A stretch of 64,000 bases of DNA from assembly GCA_949751835.1 (NCBI GenBank), contig CATKHK010000012.1, positions 1 through 64,000 of the forward strand, given 5' to 3'. A program made the position numbers and the translations under genes. Source of the DNA: Blepharisma japonicum (taxonomy: Eukaryota; Ciliophora; Heterotrichea; Heterotrichida; Blepharismidae). Numbering within the stretch: position 1 is the first letter of the stretch; each line of letters starts with the position of its first letter. Under the pieces are notes generated by a model. That model worked only from the letters and a program-made list of their open reading frames with translations, was not told the origin of the DNA and ran no database searches. This document shows, piece by piece, positions 22,020 to 34,169 of the stretch.

Positions 22020-23460
22020 ATTTAAAATGCAGGCATGCTGAAGTTTTATAATTATTACTCTCAAAAGGGCATCTGTCTAAGTATTAATAAATTTTTCTAT
22101 TATATAAACTAAACATTTTCTTCTTACTTAAATCAAACTTGTAATACTCCAATTCTTCATCAGTTTCTAATACAATACAGATTCCTCCTTTATTATATAT
22201 CCCAAACATTCTGCTAGAATAGCAAATTGATATTCCTATTATTTTTCAAGAATACTCATCTTCAGCTTCATTCTCATAAACATATCCATGTCATTTGCAC
22301 TCAATCAAATATAATTTCTCTGCATGTATCAGAAACTTGCCTGTACTCTCTGCGAAATCAAAAGAAATTATTGAGAAAGTGTCAATATCAATTGAATATA
22401 GCAAAAGATTTTTATTTTTATATCGAGAAATCAAAATATTCCTATTAAATATCACACTTTGAAAATTTATATCATCTATTTCCATTAGAGCTAATTTTAC
22501 CCATCTATTTCTGTCCAAATCAAATCTACATGAAAAATTTAAGACACTATTATTAATATATATTCTTCCAAAAAGATAGATATTTCTATTAAAATAGGTT
22601 GATGAAGATTGCAATCAGAGCATTCATGGTGGTAATATTCTAGCTTTATAAGTGTTATCTATTATCAATGCAATGCCAGAAAGCATTGAATTTTCACAAA
22701 GGAATAGCTCACCATTTGGATGTCGAGTTATGCGTACTGTGTCACCCATCCGTTCTGGAACTTTCAATTCAATCCAGCTAGAGCTTTCTTTTTCAGTGTC
22801 AAAAACATGCAAAAACCTTTTTAGAGAAGTTTTAATTCCATAAGATTGAATTCTATAAAGAGTCGTGATTTTATGGTAAGCTTTCTTATATTCCTTATAA
22901 GCTTTCTTGAGCTGTGGGCTAGAAGAAGATTTTTGATGCTCATATAATAAGCAAGTTCTTCTGAAATCTCGCTCTATTTCTGGGTCATTATTAGCTCTTT
23001 TTAAAATCGCCGATTTTTTGATTTCTAAATCTTGTGGGGTTAATAATTGATTCATAGTGCTTTCATTAAGATAACTTTGTGTAGAATCTGTTTGATTATT
23101 TATAAATTCTCCATCAGAATCAAATTTGGAATTTAGAAGCTTGATATCCATATTATAAATTGCAGAAGCACTTGAAAATTTAATGTTTTACTATATTTTG
23201 AAAGAAGATAATTTTAATTTTGCTAATATATTTAAATATTATAGCGTGAATTTTGTTCGTTATTTTTACAATTTCTAGGCCCATTTGGTGGAAACATTTT
23301 TTTCGTTATATCTTTGAGGAAAAAATTGGTTCAATTTAAAGAGATTCACCGCTATTTGGATCCAACTTAAAGGATGGGGTGAGTCAGAGTCTAGCCTAGG
23401 TCCTGTTTCAGAGTTAATTCTTTACTTCTTGGAATATTATTACCTGTAATTATTCGACTG
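22020..23460. repeat. Segmental duplication, copy 1 (partner 40520-41960)
   Basis: A whole kelch-family gene plus about 60 bases of 3' flank and 300 of 5' flank (including TTTCAGAGTTAATTCTTTACTTCTTGG, given here by position 23405-23430) is repeated with few differences 18.5 kb away, in the same orientation. The edge is near 23450, where the two copies part. Confidence 0.75.
22084..23151 (-). CDS. Kelch-like propeller protein (MDIKLLN subgroup), copy 1
   Basis: A 355 aa protein with an unusually short N-terminus: MDIKLLNSKFDSDGEF instead of MELKxxNKxKLLN. Intact with UGA as Trp (PPWMLWLQSSS). The kelch strand is divergent: TYFNRNIYLFGRIYI, where the second Gly of the GG pair is Arg, then CRFDLDRNRWVKLALM. 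The C-terminal tail extends past MFSL by NRKIY. Its near-copy lies at 40605-41672 and has the same length. Confidence 0.86.
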
Positions 23461-23705
23461 TTGCTGACATTGCCGAAAGAAGAGGAGCTAAAGGTGTCAT
23501 TTTTTTCCTGAATATGCCCAAATATATTTTAAATCACGATTTTATGCACGCAAATTTAATTCAAAACCACTATTAATCATCTTTCACTGTTATAAAAATA
23601 CACATTATACGGTGGCTTCGCCATTTTTTATAAATGAAAAATGTATTCAAGGCATTCATGAGGGTGCTAATGATCGAGTTTTGCCAGCACTCAATAAGCT
23701 ACCTT
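23461..23705. other. AT-rich spacer
   Basis: No gene recognised; contains a GGCTTCGCC word also seen near 13050. Confidence 0.35.
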
Positions 23706-23943
23706 AAGTTGTGGGTTAGGCTTTTTGATCTTCATACATGGCGCAAATTCTTCTGAAATATCGTTCTGTTTCTGGATCATTATTAGCTCTGTTTAAAATA
23801 GCAGATCTCTTCATTTCTAAAATTTGAGGAATTAATAATTGATTAATAACATTTTGACTGAGATAGCTTTGAGAAGGATCTTCTTGGTTATTTATAAATC
23901 TCCAATTGGAATCAATTTCGGTATTGAGAAGCTTGATTTTCAT
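23706..23943 (-). pseudogene. 5' fragment of a kelch-family gene
   Basis: MKIKLLNTEIDSNWRFINNQ... NQLLIPQILEMKRSAILNRANND, then DFRR-type helix and EDQKA, where family sequence stops. It is related to the MDIKLLN subgroup and keeps the start context, but codes only about 75 residues. Confidence 0.7.
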
Positions 23944-24406
23944 ATTAAAGATTACAGTAGAAGGGGCTAAAATTCAATATTTAATTATATTAGCATTCAA
24001 TTGGTAATTTATTTAGGCTGAAGCCGTAGAATAAATTAGCTGTGGACATTGGCTATAATACTTATATGCACAATTTTCATATGAAATTAAAAGGTTTTGG
24101 ATGTTATAATTATAACTTTTAATTAAGTATATACTATTTTTCCGAAACCCATTAGCGTAGAAAATATTATAAATTAATTACGTTGGAGATAGTGATAAAA
24201 TTCACTTCTCAATTTTTTAAATCCCTATTTCATTTAAAAGATTAAAAATTATAAATAAGAATTTAATGCATTAAGATCTCTTTGCTCGGCTCAAAAGATC
24301 TTCAATTGAGCTATTAAAAGTAAGTACTATAATTAGATCTAATTTTAGATAATAATTAAGCTTTAAGTTTCTTTAGCAGTATAAATGATATTTAAGTCTT
24401 TTTTAC
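23944..24406. other. AT-rich spacer
   Basis: Nothing recognised. Confidence 0.4.
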
Positions 24407-25483
24407 CTACCAGAGGAATCTTTGTTTATTTTCTAATAACTTAAACATTTTTCTTTGGCTTAGGTCAAACTTGTAATATTTTACCTTGCTGGCGTCTATT
24501 ACAATATAAATTGCTCCTTTATTAAATACACAGTCCACTTCACCTGCAAAACCAGCTGCTGAGTTTATGATTTTTTTTCAAGCATATGGGCCTTCAGCTT
24601 CACTCTCATAAACCCACCCAGATTTGGAGCACTCAATCAAATACAATCTCTCTGCATTTATTATTATCTTTTTTCTATCTTTGGTAAATCCACAAGGAAT
24701 TTTTGAGAATGAGTCTATATCAATTGAATATAGTAAAAGATTACTACCTCTATCAGTAATTACAATCTCCCTATTAAATATTGCACAATGGCACATGTAA
24801 TCCTTTTTTGGCATTGGAGTTAAATTTACTCAACGATTTGCATCCAAGTCAAATCTGCAGGATAGAGTTGAATTCTGACGTTTATTATCAATTCCTCCAA
24901 AGCAATACACATTTCTATCAAAATAGATAGCTGAAGAAACTCTGCAGGGCATTCCTGATGGTAAGATTCGAAATTTATAATTTTGATCTAATATCAAAGT
25001 TATGCCAGATCAATTTCAATCCCCAAAGCAGAATAACTCGCCATTTGGAAGGCGAGCTCTGGCTGTTTCATGACATAGTGGCATTGGAGCTTTCAATTTA
25101 TGAAATTTTTGGGTTTCTTTTTCAGTATCATAAATATCCACCAAATTTTTGTTACTATTATTTCATTCGAACATATAAAGAGTTGTGAGTTTATGATAAG
25201 CGTCGACATATTTTTGATGACTTTGGTTGAGTTGTGGGCTAGAGGCAGATTTTTGATCCTTAAATAATGCACAAGTTCTTCTAAAATCTTCCTCTACTTC
25301 TGGACTGTTATTTGTCCTGTTTAAAAGAGTAAATCACTTCATTTCTAGATCTCTAGAGGTTAATAATTGAGCATGGTGATTAAGCTGGATTTGAATCGAA
25401 TCTGCTTGCTTATTTTGGATTTCTTCAGCTGAATCCATTAAGGAACGAAGTAATTTGAGCTTATTTAGAGCCTTTGGTTCCAT
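24407..25483 (-). CDS. Kelch-like propeller family protein
   Basis: A 358 aa protein starting MEPKALNKLKLLRSLMDSAEEI. It reads through without UAA/UAG; UGA is Trp in LEMKWFTLL, FEWNNSN, GDWNWSGI and NRWVNL. Kelch unit AIYFDRNVYCFGGIDNK...SCRFDLDANRWVNLTPMP. The C-terminus runs past MFKL as LENKQRFLW. Because of its many UGA codons, standard-code gene finding would break this gene into pieces. Confidence 0.85.
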
Positions 25484-25934
25484 ATTATATTATAATACTA
25501 ATTAAGTATTTACTGTATAAAAGCTGGATATGCAAGCTAATACAAATTAAAGCTCTCAAAGTATAAAGCTTTTCTAATATTTAAGGAACATTAATTATAT
25601 ACAGTCTTTTTATAAGAAATTTCACTTTATGAGTTTGGAAAACTTTAAGGTATATTAAAAATCAACAAATAAAGTTTATTCGCTTTATAAAGTTTTTAAT
25701 TTATGCTCAAAATAATTCTTGCCTCATTAAAAGATAAATTGTTGGAATAAATACTTATAGAATTTTATTATTAATAAACTAATATGCAAATATTAAAATT
25801 TAATTAAATAGAATGCACAATTTAGCCTAAAACTCAACATTATATCAGGTGACAATTAATCTCTAAATTATTATCAAAAGAAATTTATTGTAGTTTTTCA
25901 AGCTGATAAGAGTTTGTTTTAAATATTGATAATC
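25484..25934. other. AT-rich spacer
   Basis: Nothing recognised. Parts of 25740-25900 resemble 42600-42730 (TAATCTCTAAATTATTATCAAAAG), another shared 3' flank. Confidence 0.4.
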
Positions 25935-26850
25935 ATTTTTTCATATCTTAAACAATATTTTTGATGATAGATTAAATTTGTAGTAGCATAGCCAATATAT
26001 ATTTCTATAATGTAGATCTTTCTTTATTATAAATACAGCCTCTCTACATTTATTAGGATTTTTTATTCCATCCTTTGCAAACTCATAAAAAATTTTTGAG
26101 AAAGAGTCAGCATCAATTGAACAAAGTAAAGTTTTCTTTTTAACTTTTCAGAAATCAAAATAATTCAGCTATATATTGCACTATTGCTTAAAAATCAAAT
26201 ATTGGTATTGGAGCTAATTCAATCCACCGATTTCACTCAAGTTAAATCTACCAGTGAAAACGAAATCTTGGTAAAATAAGACATTCCTTAAAGTGATAGA
26301 TATTCTGTTGAAATAAATAGCCGAAGAGTATCAACAAGGCAACCCTGGTGGTAAGACTTGAGCTTTACAATCGTTATCTATTATTAATGTAATTAAAAAT
26401 GTTTTAATCACCATAATAGAATAATTCACCATTGGAAGTAGAGCGATACTTGTGCCACTATTCATTGGTTTTAGAATTTTCTAATTAATAAATGCTTTCA
26501 GCGTTAAAAATGTAAAATAAACATTTGGACAATTTTCATATAGTAAATAAAGAGATTTGATTTTATGGTAAGATTTGCATATTCTTGATAAGGTTCTTCT
26601 AGTTGCAGAGAATTAGCAGAATTTTGATTCTCATATAATATTCAAGTTCTTCTGAAATCTTATTCTGTTTTTGGGTCATTATTGATTCTGCTTAAAATCA
26701 TAGATCTTTTCATTTCTTGATTTTGATGTTAATAATTAGTATTTTGATTACACTAATTTTCAATGGGATTTGCTTTATTATTTATAAATTATTAGGCTGG
26801 GTAAAATGAATAATTAAGCGAGCTGAGCTTATTTCGAGCTTCTATATTAT
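25935..26850 (-). pseudogene. Kelch-family pseudogene, full length but degenerate
   Basis: All parts of the family can be traced from the C-terminal blade to the helical region, with many small deletions and stops. The start codon site (…TCTATATTATAAATT on plus) has lost its ATG. One of the older relics in the array; it looks closest to 42785-43843. Confidence 0.75.
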
Positions 26851-27059
26851 AAATTACCAAATGCTAAAATATTAACTTTTACTATTATACTGGGTTAGAT
26901 AAAGATTAGTGCATGTGCTTGATTTAATTCAACTTTAATTATTGGTAAGAAAAATGATTAGGAGTTTTATTTTAATTATGAGAAAATACCTTATATCTTA
27001 AAAATTACTTTTGTTCTTTGACATACACTCAATTACAATGACTCTTGAGATAAATATTG

Positions 27060-27295
27060 TGTAGATGGTGGAGACTAATGAGATGATATTACAAAGATAA
27101 GGCTTTAGCTAAAATGGAATTGTGAGAGGAAGAAATTAGATTTCTAGAAGAAGACAAGAAGAGAGCTAAAAGAGAGAAGATCGAAAAATTGAAAATATTA
27201 AAGTTAAAGTGGAAGATATAAAGATTTTGGAGGAACTAGAAAGTAAGACGAAGCATTTTAAAGATTCATGACTTTGTTGGTAAAAATAATAAGGG
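27060..27295 (+). pseudogene. Lys/Glu-rich coding relic, unidentified
   Basis: One frame gives KMELWEEEIRFLEEDKKRA and continues charged to UAA; an overlapping frame continues VEDIKILEELESKTKHFKD. The two suggest one coiled-coil coding sequence with a frame change. No family assigned. Confidence 0.3.
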
Positions 27296-27379
27296 ACGAT
27301 CTTTGAAGCAATGCTAACTAATTAAAAAGTTTTAAATCAAAAATACTTTTATCTGTCTTTAAATTTATAAATTTAATCT

Positions 27380-27960
27380 AATACGCAAAGATTTTCTTAT
27401 GAGCTAAGTCAAACCTGTAATAATCAACATTATAATCTGTTGATGTTATGTAAACATTTCCTTTATTATATGAGCAATACTCTTTACCACAATGACTAGA
27501 AAAAGAATTTCCTATACTATTCCAAGAATATCCATCTCCAGCTTCATTTTCATAAATTAATCCACGGCTGTATTCGCTGCATTAAATCAAATACAATCTC
27601 CCAGCATTTATCAGGATCTTTTTTGAACAACATTCAAAGCAGTGATCAATTAGTAAGAAAGAATCAGCATCAATTGAATATATCCAAAGAAATTTGCTTA
27701 TATCTCCAGAAATCAAAATATTTACAGTTAATATCAGCTATAAATTCAAAATCAGGTTTAGGCATTGATTGGAACTAATTTAAATCATCTATTTTTCTTC
27801 CAAATCAAATCTGCTAGATAAAGGTAAAAATTCATAATCATTATTAATTCCTCCAAAGCAATATAGATTTCTATTATAATAGATAGCCGAAGATCTAAAA
27901 AATCTGAGCAAACTCCAGGAAGCAAAACTAAAGCTTTCGCTCTATTATCATAATTCTTGC
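27380..27960 (-). pseudogene. 5'-truncated kelch-family pseudogene
   Basis: Traces of the last blades, the LYLIEC strand, a kelch unit (IYYNRNLYCFGGINN...SRFDLEEK) and a trace of LLPG remain. The helical N-terminus is absent and several frame breaks are present. Confidence 0.7.
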
Positions 27961-28142
27961 AAGTATTAATAGACTAATATACAAGAAAAATTGGTTAGCG
28001 AACACTTTAATCAGACTAACAAAGCCAAACTTAGAGATGCTAATGCATAAATACGATGATATTTGCGTTTATTCATAAGCTGAATAGAAGATAAAGGTTT
28101 TATGAGGAAATACTTTTATTTGTCTTAAAAATTAATAATTTT

Positions 28143-29213
28143 TTATAGCTTAAACAGTTCTTTTAGGCCTAAGTCAAATTTGCAATAAGCCACCCCGAAC
28201 TCTTGTTCTGCCATCATGTAGATTGCTCCTTTATTATATAAGCAATATCCTAGATAAGTATTGGCAATTTGTGGCTCTGCTATTTTTTTCCAAGCATATT
28301 CATCTTCAGCTTCATTTTCATAAATGAAACCTTCGCTCTCAATCAAATACAACCTCTCTGCATTTATTAGTAATTTTGTTTTTTTCTCAACAAAATCATA
28401 AGGTATTGTTGAGAAGGAGTCAGTATCAATTGAATATATCAAGATATTGCTACTTCTTCTTCCAGAAATCAAAATATTTCTTTTAAATATTGCACTAGAG
28501 CATTTTGAATCACAATATGGCATTTGAGTTAATTTAACTCATCGACTTTCATCCAAATCAAACCTACTAGATAAAGATAAAGGAGAACAATATTTATCAA
28601 TTCCTCCAAAGCAATAAACATTTTTGTTAAAATAAATAGCTGAGGAGTATTGGCAAAGCACTCCTGATGGCAATTCTCGAGCATTATAATCACTGTCAAT
28701 TATTAAAGTAGTCCCTCAATACTCTAAGTCCCCAAAACAAAATATTTCACCATTTGGAAGCTGAGCTATCGATGCTCTCGTGCCCAAAAGAGGATCTGGC
28801 TCTTTTATATCATAAATTTTTTCGTTTTCTTTTTCAGTATCAAATACATACAATAGATTATTGTTAGGACCTAAAGGATAATAAAATATATAGAATATAT
28901 AAAGAGATGTCATTTTTTTGTAAGACTTAACATATTCTTGATATGCTTGGTTTAGTTGCGGGTTGAATGATGATTTTTGATTTTCATATAATGCGCAAGT
29001 TCTTCTAAAATCTTTTTCTGCTTCTGGAAAATTATTTGTTCTGTTTAAAATCGCAGATCTTTTTATTTCTAGATCTCGAGAGGTTAATAGGTGATTAATA
29101 TTATTTTGATAGAGCTGCCTTTGAGTGTCTTCTCTTTGCTTAATTATAAATTCTTCAGAAGGGCCAAGTTCCGTATTAATTAATTTTAGTTTTTCTCGAC
29201 CTTTGAGCTCCAT
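28143..29213 (-). CDS. Kelch-like propeller family protein
   Basis: A 356 aa protein. MELKGREKLKLINTELGPSEEF; helical region NQAYQEYVKSYKKMTSLYIFYIFYYPLG with a slightly longer linker. Kelch unit AIYFNKNVYCFGGIDKYC...SSRFDLDESRWVKLTQMP. Here the last Trp of EYAWKKIA is coded UGG, the position that is UGA in most sisters, which supports UGA as Trp. UGA is Trp in LEYWGTTLI. Ends KFDLGLKELFKL. Confidence 0.87.
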
Positions 29214-29762
29214 ATTATTGATATCAGGGAATGTTAAAATTTTAATTTTAATATATAATTCAAGCAATATGCTAAACCTATTAGGATTTAATTATGATTA
29301 TCCACTATATTATAAATTTATGAGTTTAAAAGCTTAATCCTTATTCCTAATGTACTTTAAAATTGTGTGGAGAATCAGCCTTATCTTTTCAAATTCAGTG
29401 TTCTGTAGGTGCTCAGAGAAGGTGAGGCCTCAAAAAGGAAGAACTGTGCTCGGTATGCATAAATTGTACATTCAGGATATCAGTAGGTGTGCGATGTCTC
29501 CTAATGTCTTTAAATTCTTTTTCTTTGGCAAAGTGATAATTCATATTATGAAACCTCTAAGGGATATAGACATTAAGGCTGTGCTAGAAAATATAGAATA
29601 TTTCTCAAGAGGAAGATTTATTTAAGAATTATCAACATTAAAAATCGATGCATAAAACTATTAAAAAATATTTTTGGACTCACTAACATTAATGGAATCA
29701 AGTATACGAGTTATTATATAAAATCACTCATAGATATACTTATAAATTATAGCATATTTGTT
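29214..29762. other. Spacer with an uncertain 91-codon plus-strand frame
   Basis: A plus-strand frame at 29350-29625 (MYFKIVWRISLIFSN... ENIEYFSRGRFI) is open and GC-richer than its surroundings. It matches no family I know and may be part of the LINE relic downstream or chance. Confidence 0.25.
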
Positions 29763-30350
29763 TTAGGGGCATGACAAAAGGGGTGAACTGCATATAAAAG
29801 GATATTCATGAATAGGAAGTAATTGTAAAATTGTTGGGAATAGAGATTGAGGTGGAACCGAACTTCTAATAAATAGAAAATATGCAAACATAATCAGTCA
29901 TATTAATATTAAAATCTCATAGGATTGCAGTATGAAGATCCAAGTAGCTTTTTAAAAACAACTCAATAATATTAAATTATCAATATATCGCTACTTCTAA
30001 AGGAAGCAAGAGGCCCACAATCATTAACTACATTGTATCAAATGAAAATTCAAGTACTAAATATAGAGATGTGTCATCCCTTAAAACTAATCATGTCTTA
30101 TGACTACTGAGGTTATATGCAAAAAATCATGGCTAAAAAGAAATCATTTATTTTATGATACAAATTGGAAGAAGAGGAATTAAAAAATTTATAAAGAGAT
30201 TTGAAATAGATTTCCACATGCTGCCAAATTAGCTGATTTTGAAAGGAAAAAGTTTATCTTTTGCTGTAAATTATACATTAAAAACTCAACGAATCAAAGA
30301 TTTGAGTTAATTCAGCTTTTAAGAACAAATGAAATAGAATAATTTACTCT
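29763..30350 (+). mobile_element. LINE-like relic with endonuclease fragment
   Basis: The frame around 29785-29920 reads GELHIKGYSWIGSNCKIVG and then NRDWGGTELLINRKYANII, with UGA as Trp. This fits the GYSWIG.NR...GG.G.LI core of the endonuclease/exonuclease/phosphatase domain of non-LTR retrotransposons. A later frame (DFERKKFIFCCKLYIKNS... LLRTNEIE, about 30240-30340) resembles the helical linker after such domains. Stops and shifts are frequent and no reverse transcriptase is seen. Decayed piece. Confidence 0.45.
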
Positions 30351-30399
30351 CAGAGATTTTTATAATATTTTTTTGGGAAATGCCTTATCTATCTGAATA

Positions 30400-31530
30400 T
30401 TAAAACCCAATCGAAAGCTCAAGCATTTGTTTTTGGTTTAAATCAAATTTGTAAATTGTCGCATGATTAAAATCTGCTATGATATAGATTCTGCCTTTAT
30501 TATATAAGCCATAGGCTTTGAAAGCCTGGCGAATTATTGATTTTCCTATTTTTTCTCATGCATATCAATCTCCAGCTTGATTCTAATAAATAAATCCATT
30601 ACCACACTCAATCAAATACAACCTCCCTGCGTTTATTAAAATCTTTAATTTTCTCTGTGCAAATTCGTAGGAAATTGTTGAGAAAGAGTCAATATCAATA
30701 GAGTATAGAAGAATATTTTTACTATACTCTCCAGCAATCAAAATATTTCTATTAACTATTGCACTATTACATCGAACATCAGACTGTGGCATTGGAGATA
30801 ATTTAAATCATCTATTTTTATCTAAATCAAATCTCATAAATAATTTTGAATCTTGGTTCTGATTATTTCTTCCTCCAAAGCAATAGATATTTCTATTAAA
30901 ATAGATATTTGAACTGCAATGAAGTCCATCTCATGGTAGCTCTCGAAATTTATATTCACTATCAATTATAAACATAGATATTTGAGGTATATAGCTCCCA
31001 TATCAGAATAGCTCACCATTTGAAAGGGCAGCTACACATGTCTTATATTCCAAATATCGTGGAATTTTCAATTGATTAAAACTATAACCCTCTTCTTCAG
31101 TACTAAAAATTTCTAAAAATGCAGATGCAATGGTTCCATGGTGTGCTACTCTATAAAGAGATGTGACTTTATGGTAAGCTTTGACGTATTCTTTATATGC
31201 TGTTTCAAGTTTTGAGTTAGGAAGAGAGTTTTTATTCTTATTTAATGTGTGAGTTGTTTGAGAATCTCGATTTCCTTTTGGTTTAGGAGAATTTTGTTCC
31301 TCATATAAAGCACAAGTTCTTCTAAAATCCTGCTCTGCCTTTGGGTTATTATTGATTCTGTTTAATATCTCAAATCTTTTCATTTCTAAATTTTGAGGAG
31401 TTAATATCTGTTTAATAGCATTTTGGCTAGGGGAACATTTTGTTACTTCTGGCTCATTATCTAGAAATCCTTCGGCTGGGTCAAGCAAGAAATTAAGCAA
31501 TTTGGGTTTAATCAGGGTTCTGTTTTCCAT
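30400..31530 (-). pseudogene. Kelch-like protein gene with one in-frame UAG
   Basis: The full family length (376 codons) is preserved in one frame, except for UAG at 30583-30585, where the sister (7487-8608) has Glu in YESQAGDGY. Starts MENRTLIKPKLLNFLLDPAEGF and carries the same Lys/Gln-rich N-terminal insertion as that sister. The ~60 codons after the UAG are undamaged (AWEKIGKSIIRQAFKAYGLYNKG... KFDLNQKQMLEL), so the change is recent or the stop is tolerated. A 315 aa protein lacking the last blade could still be made. Confidence 0.75.
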
Positions 31531-32191
31531 ATTATAGATTAAGAGAAAAAAACCCTTAAATTTAGCTATATGTTGGCTATTTAATAAAGTAAAAGTTTTA
31601 AATTTAATTGCTTATGAATGCTGCTTGAATATATAAATCCATTGCTTAATTAAGGATTTTGAAAAATCAATTAAGGTATACCAATTCTGTATATATGCGC
31701 TTATCGCTAATACCCTGTATTGACCACAATATTGGAATATAATTTATTTTTTAATAGGCTTCATTCCACATATATTTGGAGCAGAATTAGTGTAGAATCT
31801 CATTAGTTTCAAGTTATTTTTTCTTCTAATTTATACAATCATTTAATGGTGGCAATAAAAGCAGTGCTTCCTTTGCTTTAAGCTCAGCAAAATAAAAGGC
31901 TGAAAAACTTTAGCCAGTAGCTTAATTGATATATCATTGGCATCTTCACTATTTACATTATTAACCATTTTTATATAGTGAATTTAATATTTCAATTTAT
32001 GAGTAATTTTGAAAAATTTTGAAAATTTTATAAAGCCATTACCGATAAAAGTCTGTCGTATTGTAGTCCTATCCTTGATCGAACCATTTTTATATTATCA
32101 AGCGAAAAAACCATTAGAGTTTTAGCATAATCAAAATTATCCCCTACGTTATATAGTTAAATATTAATTGTTTGATTTTTTGTATCTATAA
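31531..32191. other. Spacer at a strand switch
   Basis: Divergent spacer between a minus-strand gene and the first of the 32-37 kb plus-strand genes. Only start-proximal motifs at both ends are recognised (TAATCTATAAT-ATG on minus; TATCTATAA-ATG on plus). Confidence 0.45.
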
Positions 32192-33223
32192 ATGGAACCC
32201 AAATTGCTTAAAACAAAACTTGGACAAGCTGAAGAATAAATTAAGCAAAGAGAAGATACCTGAAATCAGCTCAACCAAGATGATATTAATCAAAGATTAA
32301 CCCCTCAAGATCTAGAAATGAAAACATCTACGATTTTAAGCAGAACGTATAATGACTCAGAAGCAGAGCAAGATTTCAGGAGAACTTGTGCATTATTTGA
32401 AAATCAAAAGCCTAAAAAACGACTGAAGAGAGCTTATCAAAATTATGTAAATGCTTACAGTAAAATTTCGACTCTTTATATATTCTATTGGCATAATATT
32501 CAGAAAGCATTTTTGCACTTTTTTGACACTGAAAATGAAATCAGAAAAGTTTATCAATTAAATACTCCAAAATTAACTAATTTTTGATTCACGACTGTGC
32601 TTCCAAATGGTGAGCTGCTCTGTTTAGCGGAGTCAAAAAATCTCAGTATGGCTTTTATTGTTAAAAGCGATTTTAAAGTTCTAGTTTTGAAAGCAGATAA
32701 ACCTTGAGGCAGTTATCATTCAGCTATCTATTTTAATAGGAACATATATTTCTTTGGAGGGCAGACTGACTATGGTTTATATTTATCCGGTAAATATGAT
32801 TTAGATGCAAATCGATGGGTTAAATTAGCTCCAGTACCAATGAATAGTTTACGCTGTTCAATTATAATATTTAATGGGAATATTTTGATTTCTGGAGAGT
32901 GAAATAATCTTGTGCTTTACTCAATTGATATCGAGTCTTTCTCAACAATTTCTTATGACTTTGGAGAAAGTGGAATAAAGCTCCTTATAAATGCAGAGAG
33001 AGTATATTTGATTGAGTGCAGAAGAAATGGCTTAATTTATGAAAGCGGAGATGGAGATATTTATTCATGAAAACAAATAGCGAAATCGATTATAGACATA
33101 TATTGTCAAATATATGGTGTTTATAATAAAGGAAGCATCTATATCATAGGAGATAAAGGTATGGGGTATTACAAATTTGATTTATCCGGGAAAAAAATGT
33201 TTAAGATGCCAGATAAATGGTAA
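32192..33223 (+). CDS. Kelch-like propeller protein, plus-strand subfamily, early UAA
   Basis: MEPKLLKTKLGQAEE is followed by UAA (codon 16), where the fragment at 35471 has FIIKQRE. A small in-frame deletion created the stop, and the frame is intact from there to UAA at 33221. If translation starts at the next family Met (32318, MKTSTILSR) the product is 301 aa with the whole propeller: kelch unit AIYFNRNIYFFGGQTDYGLYLSG then KYDLDANRWVKLAPVP, and a C-terminus YYKFDLSGKKMFKMPDKW. UGA is Trp at several sites. It may be a live N-terminally shortened gene or a young pseudogene. Confidence 0.65.
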
Positions 33224-34169
33224 ATAATTAAAAGGTCTCTTATTAATTAATAATCAATAAATTTGAACCTTCGTTTCCTTTGTCAATAATTTAAAGACAA
33301 ATTCATTTATATGAGTTTTTAGCTTTATTTGCATTTGCCTAGGTTAGATTGATTAAATTCTTCTTTTTTAATTGGTCTCGTATAAAAGATTTTACCAAAA
33401 ATTCCTGTCAATAAAATACTAAAATTTTTCTAAAGCATCATAAATAAGGTAATATAATGGCTAAAATAATGATAATTTGTTGTAAATCATGCAAAAAATA
33501 TGCAGAAATGCATAAATGCTGTATTATTGAACTATTTAATACAAAGATTGATAAAGGCATTTATTATATTAAATAATAAGTGCTATATTATTAGCGGTTT
33601 ATAATTAATGTGTAAATAGCTTTATATTTTTTAAAAAATTTATATTGTGTATTTAAACTTAGTTATATTAGCTTTAAGTTTTAAATATTGCTGGGTATTA
33701 TTATATCAATGCCTAACTTTGCCACTTTGATGATGCAAAACAAATTGCTTACTTATTATTCTCCTAAATTGTATCAGCCAAATACATAGCTGCATGGACT
33801 CTGAATATTAATGCATCTTATAATTAAGCAATATGCATTTTTGTAGCTCATTTTATCTAAATCTATTTTAAAAGTGCAAAAAATTTAAGTTTTTTAAACA
33901 CATGTAATTTTGCAAGTTAGCTAGATTCTTTTAATTCAATAAATCTAAAAAAATCCAGCAAAATTATCTCATTTGAAACTTTTGCATGCTTATTGATAGA
34001 TGATGCAGTGTAGCTTTAGTTTAATGCAGAATTTTTTATTTATAGACTAATTAAATGGAAGTATCCTTTATTCAGCCTCATATGCAAATGCAAATAAAGC
34101 TAAACCTCAATTCAGATGCTATTATCTTTAAATTATTTGCAGAAAGAACTGCTGATGTTTAATAATTAT
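33224..34169. other. Spacer with shared 3' flank
   Basis: 33290-33560 resembles the flanks after 2783 and 36923. From 33600 to 34169 only AT-rich sequence is seen; 34060-34120 (GCAAATAAAGCTAAAC) recurs near 3' ends of minus-strand copies. Confidence 0.45.
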
